A DNA stretch of 11,306 bases from Thermoplasmata archaeon. GTDB lineage: Archaea; Thermoplasmatota; Thermoplasmata; Thermoplasmatales; Thermoplasmataceae. The DNA lies in the NCBI GenBank assembly GCA_021850835.1, contig JAJZKS010000029.1, positions 1 through 11,306 of the forward strand, given 5' to 3'. This document shows, in pieces, positions 1-6,330 of this stretch (position 1 is the first letter of the stretch; each line of letters starts with the position of its first letter). The notes beneath the pieces are model-generated. The model did no database searches. It saw only the letters and a list, made by a program, of their open reading frames with translations, and was not told the DNA's origin. A program made the translations under genes and the position numbers.

Positions 1-746
1 GGAATGCCATTTCCATGGCCCTCACCGCAGACAGGATAGTTGATGCTGCCGGAATGACAATTGCACTGGCCTCTTCCAGCATTATCCAGCTTCCCCCCAC
101 CGGAAAGCTGACGTATGGGTACCACAGGTTTGAGAGCCTCTCGAGCATTCTGCTGATTCTTGTCTTCATAATTCTCCTGTTGTATACTGCGTTGATCTCT
201 TATCCTGAAATATACAGCGCGAGCGTCCATTCCCCAATTTATACCATATACTCATCCGTGCTCTCACTGTCTGTGCTCCCGTTGATCGCAGCCCTGCTCC
301 ATGGAAAGGAGAGCCTTACGGTCAAGGCCATGAGCATCCACACTCTCCAGGATATTTTCACCACAGCTTTGGCCCTTGCAGGATCCGTCGTCCTCATATT
401 CTACCCGTCGGGCCTGCTTCTTTTCCTGTCATCCATCTTAATTATAATTGTATCTGTCATAATGAACAAGGGAATTATCACCCGAAACCTAAGGCTGCTG
501 ATGGAGGGCACAGACCTCAACACCGGCGAGATTGAATCTGCCCTGAAAGCAAAATTCCCCATGGTCCACCACCTCCATATTTGGGATGTCTGCAGGCATT
601 ACAGGCTTGCAACTGTCCATGTTTATGCAAATGGAGGCTCTACCCTCATTGAACTTGAGCCCATGAGGAAAGAAATTACTGAATACCTTGGCGGTTTCGG
701 TGTTAATCACCTGACACTGCAGTTTGAGCCATCAGAAGAGAAATGA
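1..746 (+). CDS. Cation diffusion facilitator (CDF) metal transporter, 5' end cut off by the window
   Basis: This is the C-terminal part of a CDF family protein, a cytoplasmic-membrane exporter that exchanges divalent metal (Zn, Fe, Mn, Co or similar) for protons. The frame is open to the left edge (from base 3), so the ATG at 15 is internal; TM1 and part of TM2 are missing. Numbering from that ATG, the metal-site pair of TM2 is seen as D6-RIV-D10 and that of TM5 as H109-TLQ-D113, the classic D/HxxxD arrangement. The family signature YGYHRFE (35-40) precedes a long hydrophobic TM3. Residues from about 160 to 243 form the cytoplasmic domain, with typical VHHLHIWDV and NHLTLQFE strands. The metal cannot be deduced reliably; a D-D/H-D site is compatible with Zn, Fe or Mn. 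The next gene has its own TATA-like box, so this gene is probably not in an obligate operon with it. Family assignment is firm. Confidence 0.9.
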   Translation, partial: NAISMALTADRIVDAAGMTIALASSSIIQLPPTGKLTYGYHRFESLSSILLILVFIILLLYTALISYPEIYSASVHSPIYTIYSSVLSLSVLPLIAALLHGKESLTVKAMSIHTLQDIFTTALALAGSVVLIFYPSGLLLFLSSILIIIVSVIMNKGIITRNLRLLMEGTDLNTGEIESALKAKFPMVHHLHIWDVCRHYRLATVHVYANGGSTLIELEPMRKEITEYLGGFGVNHLTLQFEPSEEK

Positions 747-754
747 CATTAAGG

Positions 755-762
755 TTTTATAT
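755..762 (+). promoter_or_regulatory. TATA-like box for the zinc-finger/TenA-like gene
   Basis: TTTTATAT is centred about 24.5 bases before the ATG at 783. In archaea transcription starts about 25 bases downstream of the box centre, which puts the start on the A of the ATG, so the mRNA is probably leaderless. No Shine-Dalgarno sequence is seen before this ATG, which fits. Confidence 0.55.
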
Positions 763-782
763 GGTTAGAAACTGGCAATAAT

Positions 783-1676
783 ATGAGGTGCCCTACATGC
801 CTGGCCTCCATAGAAGGCGGCTTTCCTGGCCTGAGTGAGCATATATTCAGCATGCAGGAAAAAACTGATGCAGACCATATAACCTGGATAAACAGATATG
901 TCTCAAAAAGGAAAACCTCCAGGGAAGAATTCACTGAGCTTGTCAGGAAAGTTTTTGAAACCAATGACCTCAAGAGATGGATAATCCAGAAATTCATAGA
1001 AAAATTCTATTCGGGAAATCCCCACCAGTTTCTTGTCAGGATGCAGAAGCCTGACAAATGGACGCTGCTGGGATATGCCTATGAACATCACCACTTCCTT
1101 AAGCAGTGGGTAAAGTCCTGCTCCATGATCATTGCGAACACAGACTTCGAGGAAGTGCACCATTACGAAATAGACAACATCATATCTGAATGGCATGGGG
1201 AGAAGGGAAGATTACCGGCGCATCATGCGCTTCTCCTGAAAATGGGCGAATCCTATGGCGCAACAATTGATGATATCTACAATACTGAACCTCTGGAACC
1301 AACCATTCATGCTGTGGAAACATGGGATCATATCTGCAGGGATTTTTCCTTCGTTGAGGGTATGGCCGCAATGCACTCCCTGGAACTTATTGCCAACAGG
1401 AAAATTAAGGATTATGGTGCATCCATTGGCTATTTCGATCCTGTGATCCTAAAGGACGGAAGTGTAACAAAGGAGACTGTTGATTTCCTGAAGGAAGGGT
1501 ATGATGCGGACGTTTCTCATTCTGAGGTTGCCCTGGGCCTTATAGCTAAGTACGCTGCAAGTTTGAATTTAGTGCAGGAGGTCCAGGCGGTTTTCTTCAG
1601 GTCTATTGAGGAATTTGACAATTACCTCAACGCAAGGATAGAAAGGGGTGCTATGCTTGAAAACAAACAACACTGA
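783..1676 (+). CDS. Zinc-site plus TenA/PqqC-like (heme-oxygenase-like) domain protein, function unknown
   Basis: A 297-residue soluble protein. The N-terminus begins MRCPTC and continues with H20 and H32, a possible Cys2/His2 metal site (C3, C6, H20, H32). Residues about 95-290 resemble the TenA/PqqC/heme-oxygenase-like helical bundle: a helix ending in E136 followed by HH147-148, a helix AAMHSLELIAN with E201, and a helix with D243 and H246. In heme-oxygenase-like diiron oxidases the metal ligands fall in ExxxxxxH, E and HxxxD/ExxH positions. Here the last motif keeps D243 and H246 but has G239 where the first His would be, and the E-to-H spacing in the first helix is longer by about four residues. 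A redox or oxygen-activating role is therefore possible but not shown; a non-catalytic or regulatory role is the alternative. The start is supported by the CPTC motif and a TATA box at leaderless distance. The 3' end overlaps the next gene by 29 bases. Confidence 0.6.
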   Translation: MRCPTCLASIEGGFPGLSEHIFSMQEKTDADHITWINRYVSKRKTSREEFTELVRKVFETNDLKRWIIQKFIEKFYSGNPHQFLVRMQKPDKWTLLGYAYEHHHFLKQWVKSCSMIIANTDFEEVHHYEIDNIISEWHGEKGRLPAHHALLLKMGESYGATIDDIYNTEPLEPTIHAVETWDHICRDFSFVEGMAAMHSLELIANRKIKDYGASIGYFDPVILKDGSVTKETVDFLKEGYDADVSHSEVALGLIAKYAASLNLVQEVQAVFFRSIEEFDNYLNARIERGAMLENKQH

Positions 1677-1950
1677 GGGGTGCGGGCTCTGCAACGCCAC
1701 ATGGGGAGAGTACTGGAGGGAGATTGACGGTGAAAACATGTATTTCTGCTGCAACATATGTGCAGACATCTTTGAGACCATGGTGGACAAGGTAAAGGAA
1801 AGCACCGGATGGAAGAAGATAGATTATGTTGAACTGAATGGAAATTACAGCAGTGGACGTGAATGTGAAGCCAGAAGCGGCGATGAATCTTTCAGGTATT
1901 ATTTCAGGACCTATTCAAATGGGAAGTTCATCACATTTGAGAAGAGATGA
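1648..1950 (+). CDS. Ta0938-family small cysteine-rich protein, function unknown
   Basis: A protein of about 100 residues with seven cysteines, six of them in the first 40 residues: C3, C12-x2-C15 and C34-C35-x2-C38 (the seventh is C73). The pattern, the flanking aromatic residues and the length match the Ta0938 family as I remember it: a Thermoplasma protein solved by NMR, with a novel fold and a putative zinc site built from its cysteines. The second half (about 57-100) looks like beta-strands without cysteines apart from C73. The start given is a GTG that overlaps the upstream gene by 29 bases. A TTG at 1657 is an alternative: it has a GGGGTG Shine-Dalgarno-like stretch six bases before it and would remove only three residues, including C3. 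The overlap means the two proteins are very likely made from one mRNA. No function is known to me for the family; a metal-binding partner of the upstream protein is inference. Confidence 0.75.
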   Translation: MLCLKTNNTEGCGLCNATWGEYWREIDGENMYFCCNICADIFETMVDKVKESTGWKKIDYVELNGNYSSGRECEARSGDESFRYYFRTYSNGKFITFEKR

Positions 1951-2044
1951 AAATTAGGCTGCGTATTTTGACCAGATAAGCCTCCGATCATCATTATTCA
2001 CTATTGAAAGAATGATAAAATGAAGAGAGAGGGGGGTGCGTTTC

Positions 2045-3130
2045 CTATGGAACTATTTTCGGCTTGCCCACGGTTCCCTTTTCCATTTTTCCCCTTATTG
2101 ATATGTCAACCTCAAGGCCTGGCTTCATGAATTCTCTTTTAACATAACCTAATGCTATGGCAGTATCAAGCATGGGAGAGAGAGTTCCACTTGTTATGGT
2201 CCCTATTTTATTACCGTTCAGGAAGACTTCTGATCCTGCCCTTGGAATAAGCTTTCCATTCAGCTTAAATCCCCTGAATACTTCTTCTCCCTTATTTTCT
2301 ATAGCTTTCTTTCCAATAAATTCAAAATCATTGTTAACTATGAATGATATAGAACATTCATAAGGATTCCTGTCCTTGCTGAAATCAGTACCGGAAAGAA
2401 GCATGCCTTTCTCCATTCTCAGTGTATCCCTGGCTCCAAGGCCGCATGGAAGGCCTGACTTTTTCCCTATTAGTTCAATGACTCTTTCCCATATCTTAGG
2501 GGCATTGGTGGAAGGGACCAGAAGCTCCACACCCTTCTCTCCTGTGTAGCCTGTTCCTGAAACAATAACTGAATTGTTTCCAGTTATCTTGTTTGTATTG
2601 TAGTCTCCTTTTATTTCTATGAATTTAAAAGGATCCGGAAACTTAAGCCCAAGTTCATCAATAACTTCCTCACTTCTTGGCCCCTGAACTGCAATGCATG
2701 AAATATCATCAGAAACGTTTGTTATTTCAACTTCAAACTTTCCTTTATTTTCCAAGACCCAGTTGTGTATTATATCAATCATTGAGGCATTTGGAACAAA
2801 GAAGAATTTGTTTTCTCCTATCCTGTAAACAATTGTATCATCAATTATCTTTCCTTTTTGGTCTAGGAAAGCTGTATATGTTGCTTCCCCAATCTTCAAA
2901 GAAGAAATCCTTGTGGGGAACATGTGGTCCAGGAAAGCAGAAGCCTCCTTTCCCTCCACTATTATATCTCCCATGTGTGAAACATCAAAAATTCCCACGT
3001 TGTTCCTCACTGCCATGTGTTCTTCCAGTATTCTTGTGTACTGGAGTGGCATGTCCCATCCATGAAAATCAATTATTTTTGCGCCTAGTTTTACATGCTC
3101 ATCATAAAGAGCGGTCCTTTTATTTTCCAT
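2045..3130 (-). CDS. gcvT: Glycine cleavage system T protein (aminomethyltransferase)
   Basis: GcvT takes the aminomethyl group from lipoylated H protein and passes it to tetrahydrofolate (or an archaeal pterin equivalent), giving methylene-folate and ammonia. At 361 residues it is full length for the family. The N-terminus TALYDEHVKLGAKIIDFHGW, the VSHMGD segment (50-54), the GKIIDDTIVYR segment with Asp97/98 (the region of the conserved catalytic Asp), the GTGYTGE turn (192-198) and GLGARDTLRMEKGM (230-243) are all canonical, so the enzyme should be active. It is the last gene of a glyA-pdxT-gcvT set, starting 10 bases after the pdxT stop, with an AGGTG-like ribosome site overlapping that stop. 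No H or P protein gene lies in the window. The gene is clearly AT-richer than pdxT and glyA: several 60-base stretches have 27-32% GC, against 48-70% in those neighbours, hinting at separate origin. Confidence 0.95.
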   Translation of the reverse strand: MENKRTALYDEHVKLGAKIIDFHGWDMPLQYTRILEEHMAVRNNVGIFDVSHMGDIIVEGKEASAFLDHMFPTRISSLKIGEATYTAFLDQKGKIIDDTIVYRIGENKFFFVPNASMIDIIHNWVLENKGKFEVEITNVSDDISCIAVQGPRSEEVIDELGLKFPDPFKFIEIKGDYNTNKITGNNSVIVSGTGYTGEKGVELLVPSTNAPKIWERVIELIGKKSGLPCGLGARDTLRMEKGMLLSGTDFSKDRNPYECSISFIVNNDFEFIGKKAIENKGEEVFRGFKLNGKLIPRAGSEVFLNGNKIGTITSGTLSPMLDTAIALGYVKREFMKPGLEVDISIRGKMEKGTVGKPKIVP

Positions 3131-3140
3131 ACATACACAC

Positions 3141-3752
3141 CTACATGTTTCCAGAGGAAGTGTACCCCTCCCCCTCTATCATCCTGATAAAATACTCATG
3201 CACTCTTGTATCTTTGGTAAGCTCCGGATGAAAAGTTAGGCCCAGTATTTTCCCATTCCTGACCATTACCGGTTTTCCATGGTGAACCGCCAGGACCTCA
3301 GATTTACCCGGAGTTGAAACCACAGGGGCCCTTATGAATACTGCCCTGTATTTGCCAAGTCCTTTTATGTTTATATCTTCCATGAATGAGTCTATCTGCC
3401 TTCCATAGGCATTCCTCTCAACCTCAGTGTCCATTAGCCCCATTCCCTCCACCCTCTCATCATTGGTTTTTGAGGAGATAAGGATGAGGCCTGCGCAGGT
3501 GCCCATGACAGGGAGCCCGTTACGGGCAAGTTCCTTTATTCTGTCATAAATGCTGTAAAGCTTCAGCAGCTTGTACATGGTCGTGCTCTCGCCACCCGGT
3601 ATTATGATTGCATCAATGGAATCCAGCTGGGCCCTCTTCCTGACCTCCACAATGGAAACCTCAACGCCAAGCCTGTTTGCTGCTTTTTTCAGCAGCTCAG
3701 CATGCTCAGAAACATCTCCCTGGAAACCTATGATACCAATGGTTAGAGGCAT
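3141..3752 (-). CDS. pdxT: Pyridoxal 5'-phosphate synthase glutaminase subunit PdxT
   Basis: PdxT hydrolyses glutamine and channels ammonia to PdxS, which builds pyridoxal 5'-phosphate from ribose 5-phosphate and glyceraldehyde 3-phosphate. The 203-residue length is typical. Visible features are the N-terminal TIGIIGFQGDVSEH segment, the oxyanion-strand motif IPGGEST (51-57), the nucleophile elbow GTCAG with Cys86, the RAP segment (141-143), and the triad partners His175 and Glu177 in LTFHPEL. All catalytic residues are present. The start ATG at 3752 is supported by GGAGATGA about nine bases upstream (minus strand). The gene lies 45 bases after glyA and 10 before gcvT, so it is probably co-transcribed with both; GlyA is PLP-dependent, which gives the grouping a metabolic sense. 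pdxS is not in the window. Confidence 0.96.
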   Translation of the reverse strand: MPLTIGIIGFQGDVSEHAELLKKAANRLGVEVSIVEVRKRAQLDSIDAIIIPGGESTTMYKLLKLYSIYDRIKELARNGLPVMGTCAGLILISSKTNDERVEGMGLMDTEVERNAYGRQIDSFMEDINIKGLGKYRAVFIRAPVVSTPGKSEVLAVHHGKPVMVRNGKILGLTFHPELTKDTRVHEYFIRMIEGEGYTSSGNM

Positions 3753-3761
3753 ATATCCGGT

Positions 3762-3769
3762 TCATCTCC
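3762..3769 (-). promoter_or_regulatory. Ribosome binding site of pdxT
   Basis: GGAGATGA on the minus strand, with nine bases between it and the pdxT ATG, is a good match to the archaeal Shine-Dalgarno consensus. It stands out because first genes of transcripts in this window seem leaderless, so its presence supports pdxT being an internal operon gene. Confidence 0.55.
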
Positions 3770-3797
3770 GCAGGTTTCATAAATGTTCAGAAGCCAA

Positions 3798-5087
3798 TCA
3801 CCTGTAAAGCTCGATATACCTGTACGCATCAAGGTCGCCAAAGCAATATTGTACCTTCCCGAATCCCGACTTGAGATCCCTGACTTTCTCCTTTACCTTA
3901 GCGGGATCAGGCATCTCCTTGATAGCCCATGACATTATTGCAGCAAGTTCCTTCACGTCAGATTCCTTGAAGCCAATTCTTGTAATCTCCTGGGTTCCTA
4001 TCCTGATGCCGCTGGGGTCCTGTGATCTCTTATTGTCATCCCATGGCAGGAGATTCTTGTTCAGCACGATGCCGCACTGCTCGAGGTATTCGGCAATCTT
4101 CTTCCCTCCTCCGTTTGCCCTCACATCTGCAACAAGAGTGTGGGATTCCGTGAAGCCTCTTGATTCGCCAAGAACCCTGATTCCTGATTCATGCAGTTCA
4201 GATGCAAGCGCTTTTGCATTCCTTATGATCTGCTTTGAATAGGCCTCTCCGTATTCTAGCTCCTCAGCCATAGTTACCCCAAGGGACGCCATGGCGTTGA
4301 GATGATGGTTGCTCAGTGTTCCAGGGAAGACCCCCCTCTGTATCGATTTCCATGTGTCGTCGTCCGTGTTCCCCAGAATTATTCCATGCTGTGGGCCTGG
4401 GAGGGTTTTGTGGGTGGACCCGGTTATTACTTCAGCCCCCTCTCTCAGTGGATCCTGGAACTGCTTCCCGGCAATGAGCCCAAGAACATGTGCACCATCA
4501 TACCATACCTTTGCGCCAGCCTCCTGGAAAGCATCCTGCATTTCCTTCATGGGGGCGGGAAAAAGGAATACAGATTGCCCTATTAGACAGACCTTTGGCT
4601 TTTCCCTGACGATTAGTTTCGAAGCTTCGTCTGGAAGTATGGTCATGGTCTCCTGGTCGTATGGGTAATTCACAATATTCAGGCCCCTCAGCCCTACGGC
4701 CCCGAATTTTGCAGCGCTGATATGGCCGCCGCCGGAGAGGTCAGGGGTTGCGATCTTGTCCCCAGGTTTCAGGAGCCCATATATAACAGAAGTATTGGCA
4801 TTGGTTCCTGATACAGGCCTGGGGTCGCTCTGCTTCGACCTGAAAAGCCTATTTGCCAGTTCAATAATCTTATCCTCAATCTGGTCAACGTAAAAGTTGC
4901 CCTGGTAATACCGGTGGTGGGGAAGCCCCTCGGCATATCTGAATCCTAGATCCGTAATGAGCATCTCGAGCGCAAGGGGGCTCATGATATTCTCGGAAGC
5001 AATGAGCGGTATGCTTTCCCCAAAGAATCTGTTGTGTTCCTTAGCCAGTTCCCTAAGCCTTAGGGCTTCTTCCAGGTTGCCAGTCAT
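3798..5087 (-). CDS. glyA: Serine hydroxymethyltransferase (archaeal type)
   Basis: A cytoplasmic PLP enzyme of fold type I that interconverts serine and glycine while loading a one-carbon unit on tetrahydrofolate or a pterin analogue. At 429 residues it has normal archaeal length. Recognisable elements are IPLIASEN (26-33), the EGLPHHRYYQGN segment (53-64), PVSGTNAN (91-98), GGGH with His122 that stacks on PLP, DGAH with Asp198 and His200, and TGSTHKTLPGPQHG with Lys227 forming the PLP Schiff base. The C-terminal domain carries the RIGTQEITRIG motif typical of SHMT. It is the first gene of the glyA-pdxT-gcvT set. A minus-strand TATA-like GATATAAC about 23 bases upstream of the ATG suggests a nearly leaderless start. 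The pterin cofactor actually used cannot be read from the sequence. Confidence 0.96.
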   Translation of the reverse strand: MTGNLEEALRLRELAKEHNRFFGESIPLIASENIMSPLALEMLITDLGFRYAEGLPHHRYYQGNFYVDQIEDKIIELANRLFRSKQSDPRPVSGTNANTSVIYGLLKPGDKIATPDLSGGGHISAAKFGAVGLRGLNIVNYPYDQETMTILPDEASKLIVREKPKVCLIGQSVFLFPAPMKEMQDAFQEAGAKVWYDGAHVLGLIAGKQFQDPLREGAEVITGSTHKTLPGPQHGIILGNTDDDTWKSIQRGVFPGTLSNHHLNAMASLGVTMAEELEYGEAYSKQIIRNAKALASELHESGIRVLGESRGFTESHTLVADVRANGGGKKIAEYLEQCGIVLNKNLLPWDDNKRSQDPSGIRIGTQEITRIGFKESDVKELAAIMSWAIKEMPDPAKVKEKVRDLKSGFGKVQYCFGDLDAYRYIELYR

Positions 5088-5105
5088 ATAGCAAGATCAT
5101 TCCTA

Positions 5106-5113
5106 GTTATATC
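5106..5113 (-). promoter_or_regulatory. TATA-like box for glyA-pdxT-gcvT
   Basis: Minus-strand GATATAAC is centred about 23 bases before the glyA ATG, close to the distance expected for a leaderless transcript. A weaker GGAATGATC stretch lies between box and ATG and could act as a ribosome site if transcription starts further upstream, so the exact start is uncertain. Confidence 0.4.
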
Positions 5114-5214
5114 TATGTTCAGCTTAACATGAAAACCTTCTGCCCGACGTGCCGGCATGATCCACCTACACACGCTGGTACAGCGCGAAATACACTATCA
5201 TGTCAATGCTATTG

Positions 5215-5221
5215 TTAAATA
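5215..5221 (+). promoter_or_regulatory. TATA-like box for the 168-residue membrane protein
   Basis: TTAAATA is centred about 37 bases before the ATG at 5255, predicting a leader of around 12 bases. It lies in the 167-base gap shared with the divergent glyA promoter; the rest of that gap shows no further clear element. Confidence 0.4.
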
Positions 5222-5254
5222 CCGTATCTACAATGTTATTGCCGCATGACCTAG

Positions 5255-5761
5255 ATGATCTTCATCAATTACCATCTTCTGGCAATTCTCCCGCTGATTC
5301 TGTTCACGGTGGGGGTTGCAGTGCACTTCACGTCGCAGAACAGCATTGCCAGAAGCCTTGATGAAGACTCCAGGGCAAGGCTCAATGAGCAGTTCCTCTT
5401 CGTTTTCAACATGGAATCCATAGTGCTTGCTGTAATAAATGGAATAATTCTAGGGGAACTCTCAGGCTCATTTTCAGCGGGCATGGCTTTCCTGATCGCA
5501 GGCCTTGGCTTGGGAATATTCACCATGTCACTCCTGAGAAGTGGTTATGAGGAGTTTGCAGAATATGTGATAGCCATCACCGTTCTGCTTTTCTTCTATG
5601 AATTCATATATTTCCTTTCCGCTGGCACATATTTCCGCTTCTTTGGCTCAATCATCATTGGCTGGCAGATCGCCGTGATATGGTTCTTTGGAATAATCGG
5701 AGCGGGCATTGGAGGGTTGATCCTCCTCTTGATCCTCAGATCCAGAACTGAGGAAGAATAA
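5255..5761 (+). CDS. Orphan multi-span membrane protein
   Basis: A 168-residue hydrophobic protein that I do not recognise. Hydrophobic stretches suggest five membrane segments, at roughly 6-24, 48-67, 73-93, 102-122 and 135-161. The only sizeable soluble part is a charged loop after the first span (about 25-46, with SLDEDSRARLNEQ), and the tail RSRTEEE is short and charged. No signal peptide distinct from the first span, no metal motif and no known transporter signature is visible. Glycine-rich spans 3 and 5 suggest tight helix packing. It ends nine bases before the stop of a convergent membrane-protein gene. Codon use and length leave little doubt that it is a real gene. Confidence 0.75.
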   Translation: MIFINYHLLAILPLILFTVGVAVHFTSQNSIARSLDEDSRARLNEQFLFVFNMESIVLAVINGIILGELSGSFSAGMAFLIAGLGLGIFTMSLLRSGYEEFAEYVIAITVLLFFYEFIYFLSAGTYFRFFGSIIIGWQIAVIWFFGIIGAGIGGLILLLILRSRTEEE

Positions 5762-5770
5762 CCGTCTAAG

Positions 5771-6265
5771 CTAGGGAAACAGCCCGGCGCCGGTTAGGCC
5801 TCCGATTGGTTTCATTGCATCCGATGCCTTCATCAACTGTTCCACAAAGGACTTCCCTGCAGCTGTGCGCAAAGTCCTGATTACATAACGCCTTCTGGAG
5901 TGTCCAGACACCACGCGGAAAGCACCGGTGCAAAAGATCCGGCAAATGTAGTATGACTGCCCGAGAACGACGATTCCCAAAACTATCTGAATGATCTGGT
6001 TTGCCGTTACGGGTTCAGAGGGGAGTGAGAGGTAATCTAAGATCACTATGGCCATTGCGAAGGAAGCCAGCAACATTCTCAAGGGCCATCCCCTGTCCGG
6101 CTCCACACCGATGTCCTCCAGGTTCTCAAACTCAAAGGAGGAACTTATTGTGCGGTATTTTGCATACCTCCTCGTTGTGAGAAAACTGTTCCCGTACCTT
6201 AGAACCAGAGACTCGCCTGAAAGCAGGAAATTTTCTATTCCCGAACCTCCCCAGTTTCTTGCCAC
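5771..6265 (-). CDS. Membrane protein with a PH-like fold interrupted by a membrane hairpin (tentative)
   Basis: A 164-residue protein starting with GTG. Residues about 17-57 look like short strands (GESLVLRYGNSFLTTRRYAKYR, then FENLEDIGVE), reminiscent of bacterial PH-type membrane proteins. Two hydrophobic segments follow (about 62-81 and 89-108) and then another strand pair (GAFRVVSG, RRRYVIR, 114-130) and an amphipathic helix (AAGKSFVEQLMKA, 136-148). Strands, hairpin, strands, helix is the layout of a PH-like barrel with an inserted transmembrane hairpin. This is a visual judgement and no catalytic residue is present. The tail after 150 is glycine-rich and short. The GTG start is supported by a strong TATA box about 23 bases upstream and the lack of an in-frame upstream ATG. 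Cellular role unknown. Confidence 0.65.
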   Translation of the reverse strand: MARNWGGSGIENFLLSGESLVLRYGNSFLTTRRYAKYRTISSSFEFENLEDIGVEPDRGWPLRMLLASFAMAIVILDYLSLPSEPVTANQIIQIVLGIVVLGQSYYICRIFCTGAFRVVSGHSRRRYVIRTLRTAAGKSFVEQLMKASDAMKPIGGLTGAGLFP

Positions 6266-6282
6266 ACTATAATGAATTTTTT

Positions 6283-6292
6283 AAAATATAAA
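6283..6292 (-). promoter_or_regulatory. Strong TATA box for the PH-like membrane protein gene
   Basis: Minus-strand TTTATATTTT is centred about 23 bases before the GTG start at 6265, inside a very AT-rich stretch (6270-6299). The spacing predicts a leaderless mRNA beginning at or next to the GTG. The same AT-rich stretch may also end the aminotransferase transcript arriving from upstream, because it gives T-runs on the minus strand. Confidence 0.6.
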
Positions 6293-6330
6293 TATTTAAC
6301 CAGAGACTTTGGGTGGCTTTTAATAGGCAC

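Noticed and set aside
1990..2016. ATCATT/AATGAT inverted repeat between the Ta0938-family gene and gcvT as a hairpin terminator
   Set aside because: The stem is only six AT-rich pairs with a 15-base loop and no T-run directly after it; too weak to call.
2677..3231. A 184-codon plus-strand open frame over gcvT and the end of pdxT
   Set aside because: It is antisense to two unmistakable genes, its translation has no family resemblance, and it lacks a promoter of its own.
5149..5156. TGCCGGCA palindrome in the gap between glyA and the membrane protein gene
   Set aside because: An eight-base palindrome is expected by chance at this length and it sits away from both TATA-like boxes.
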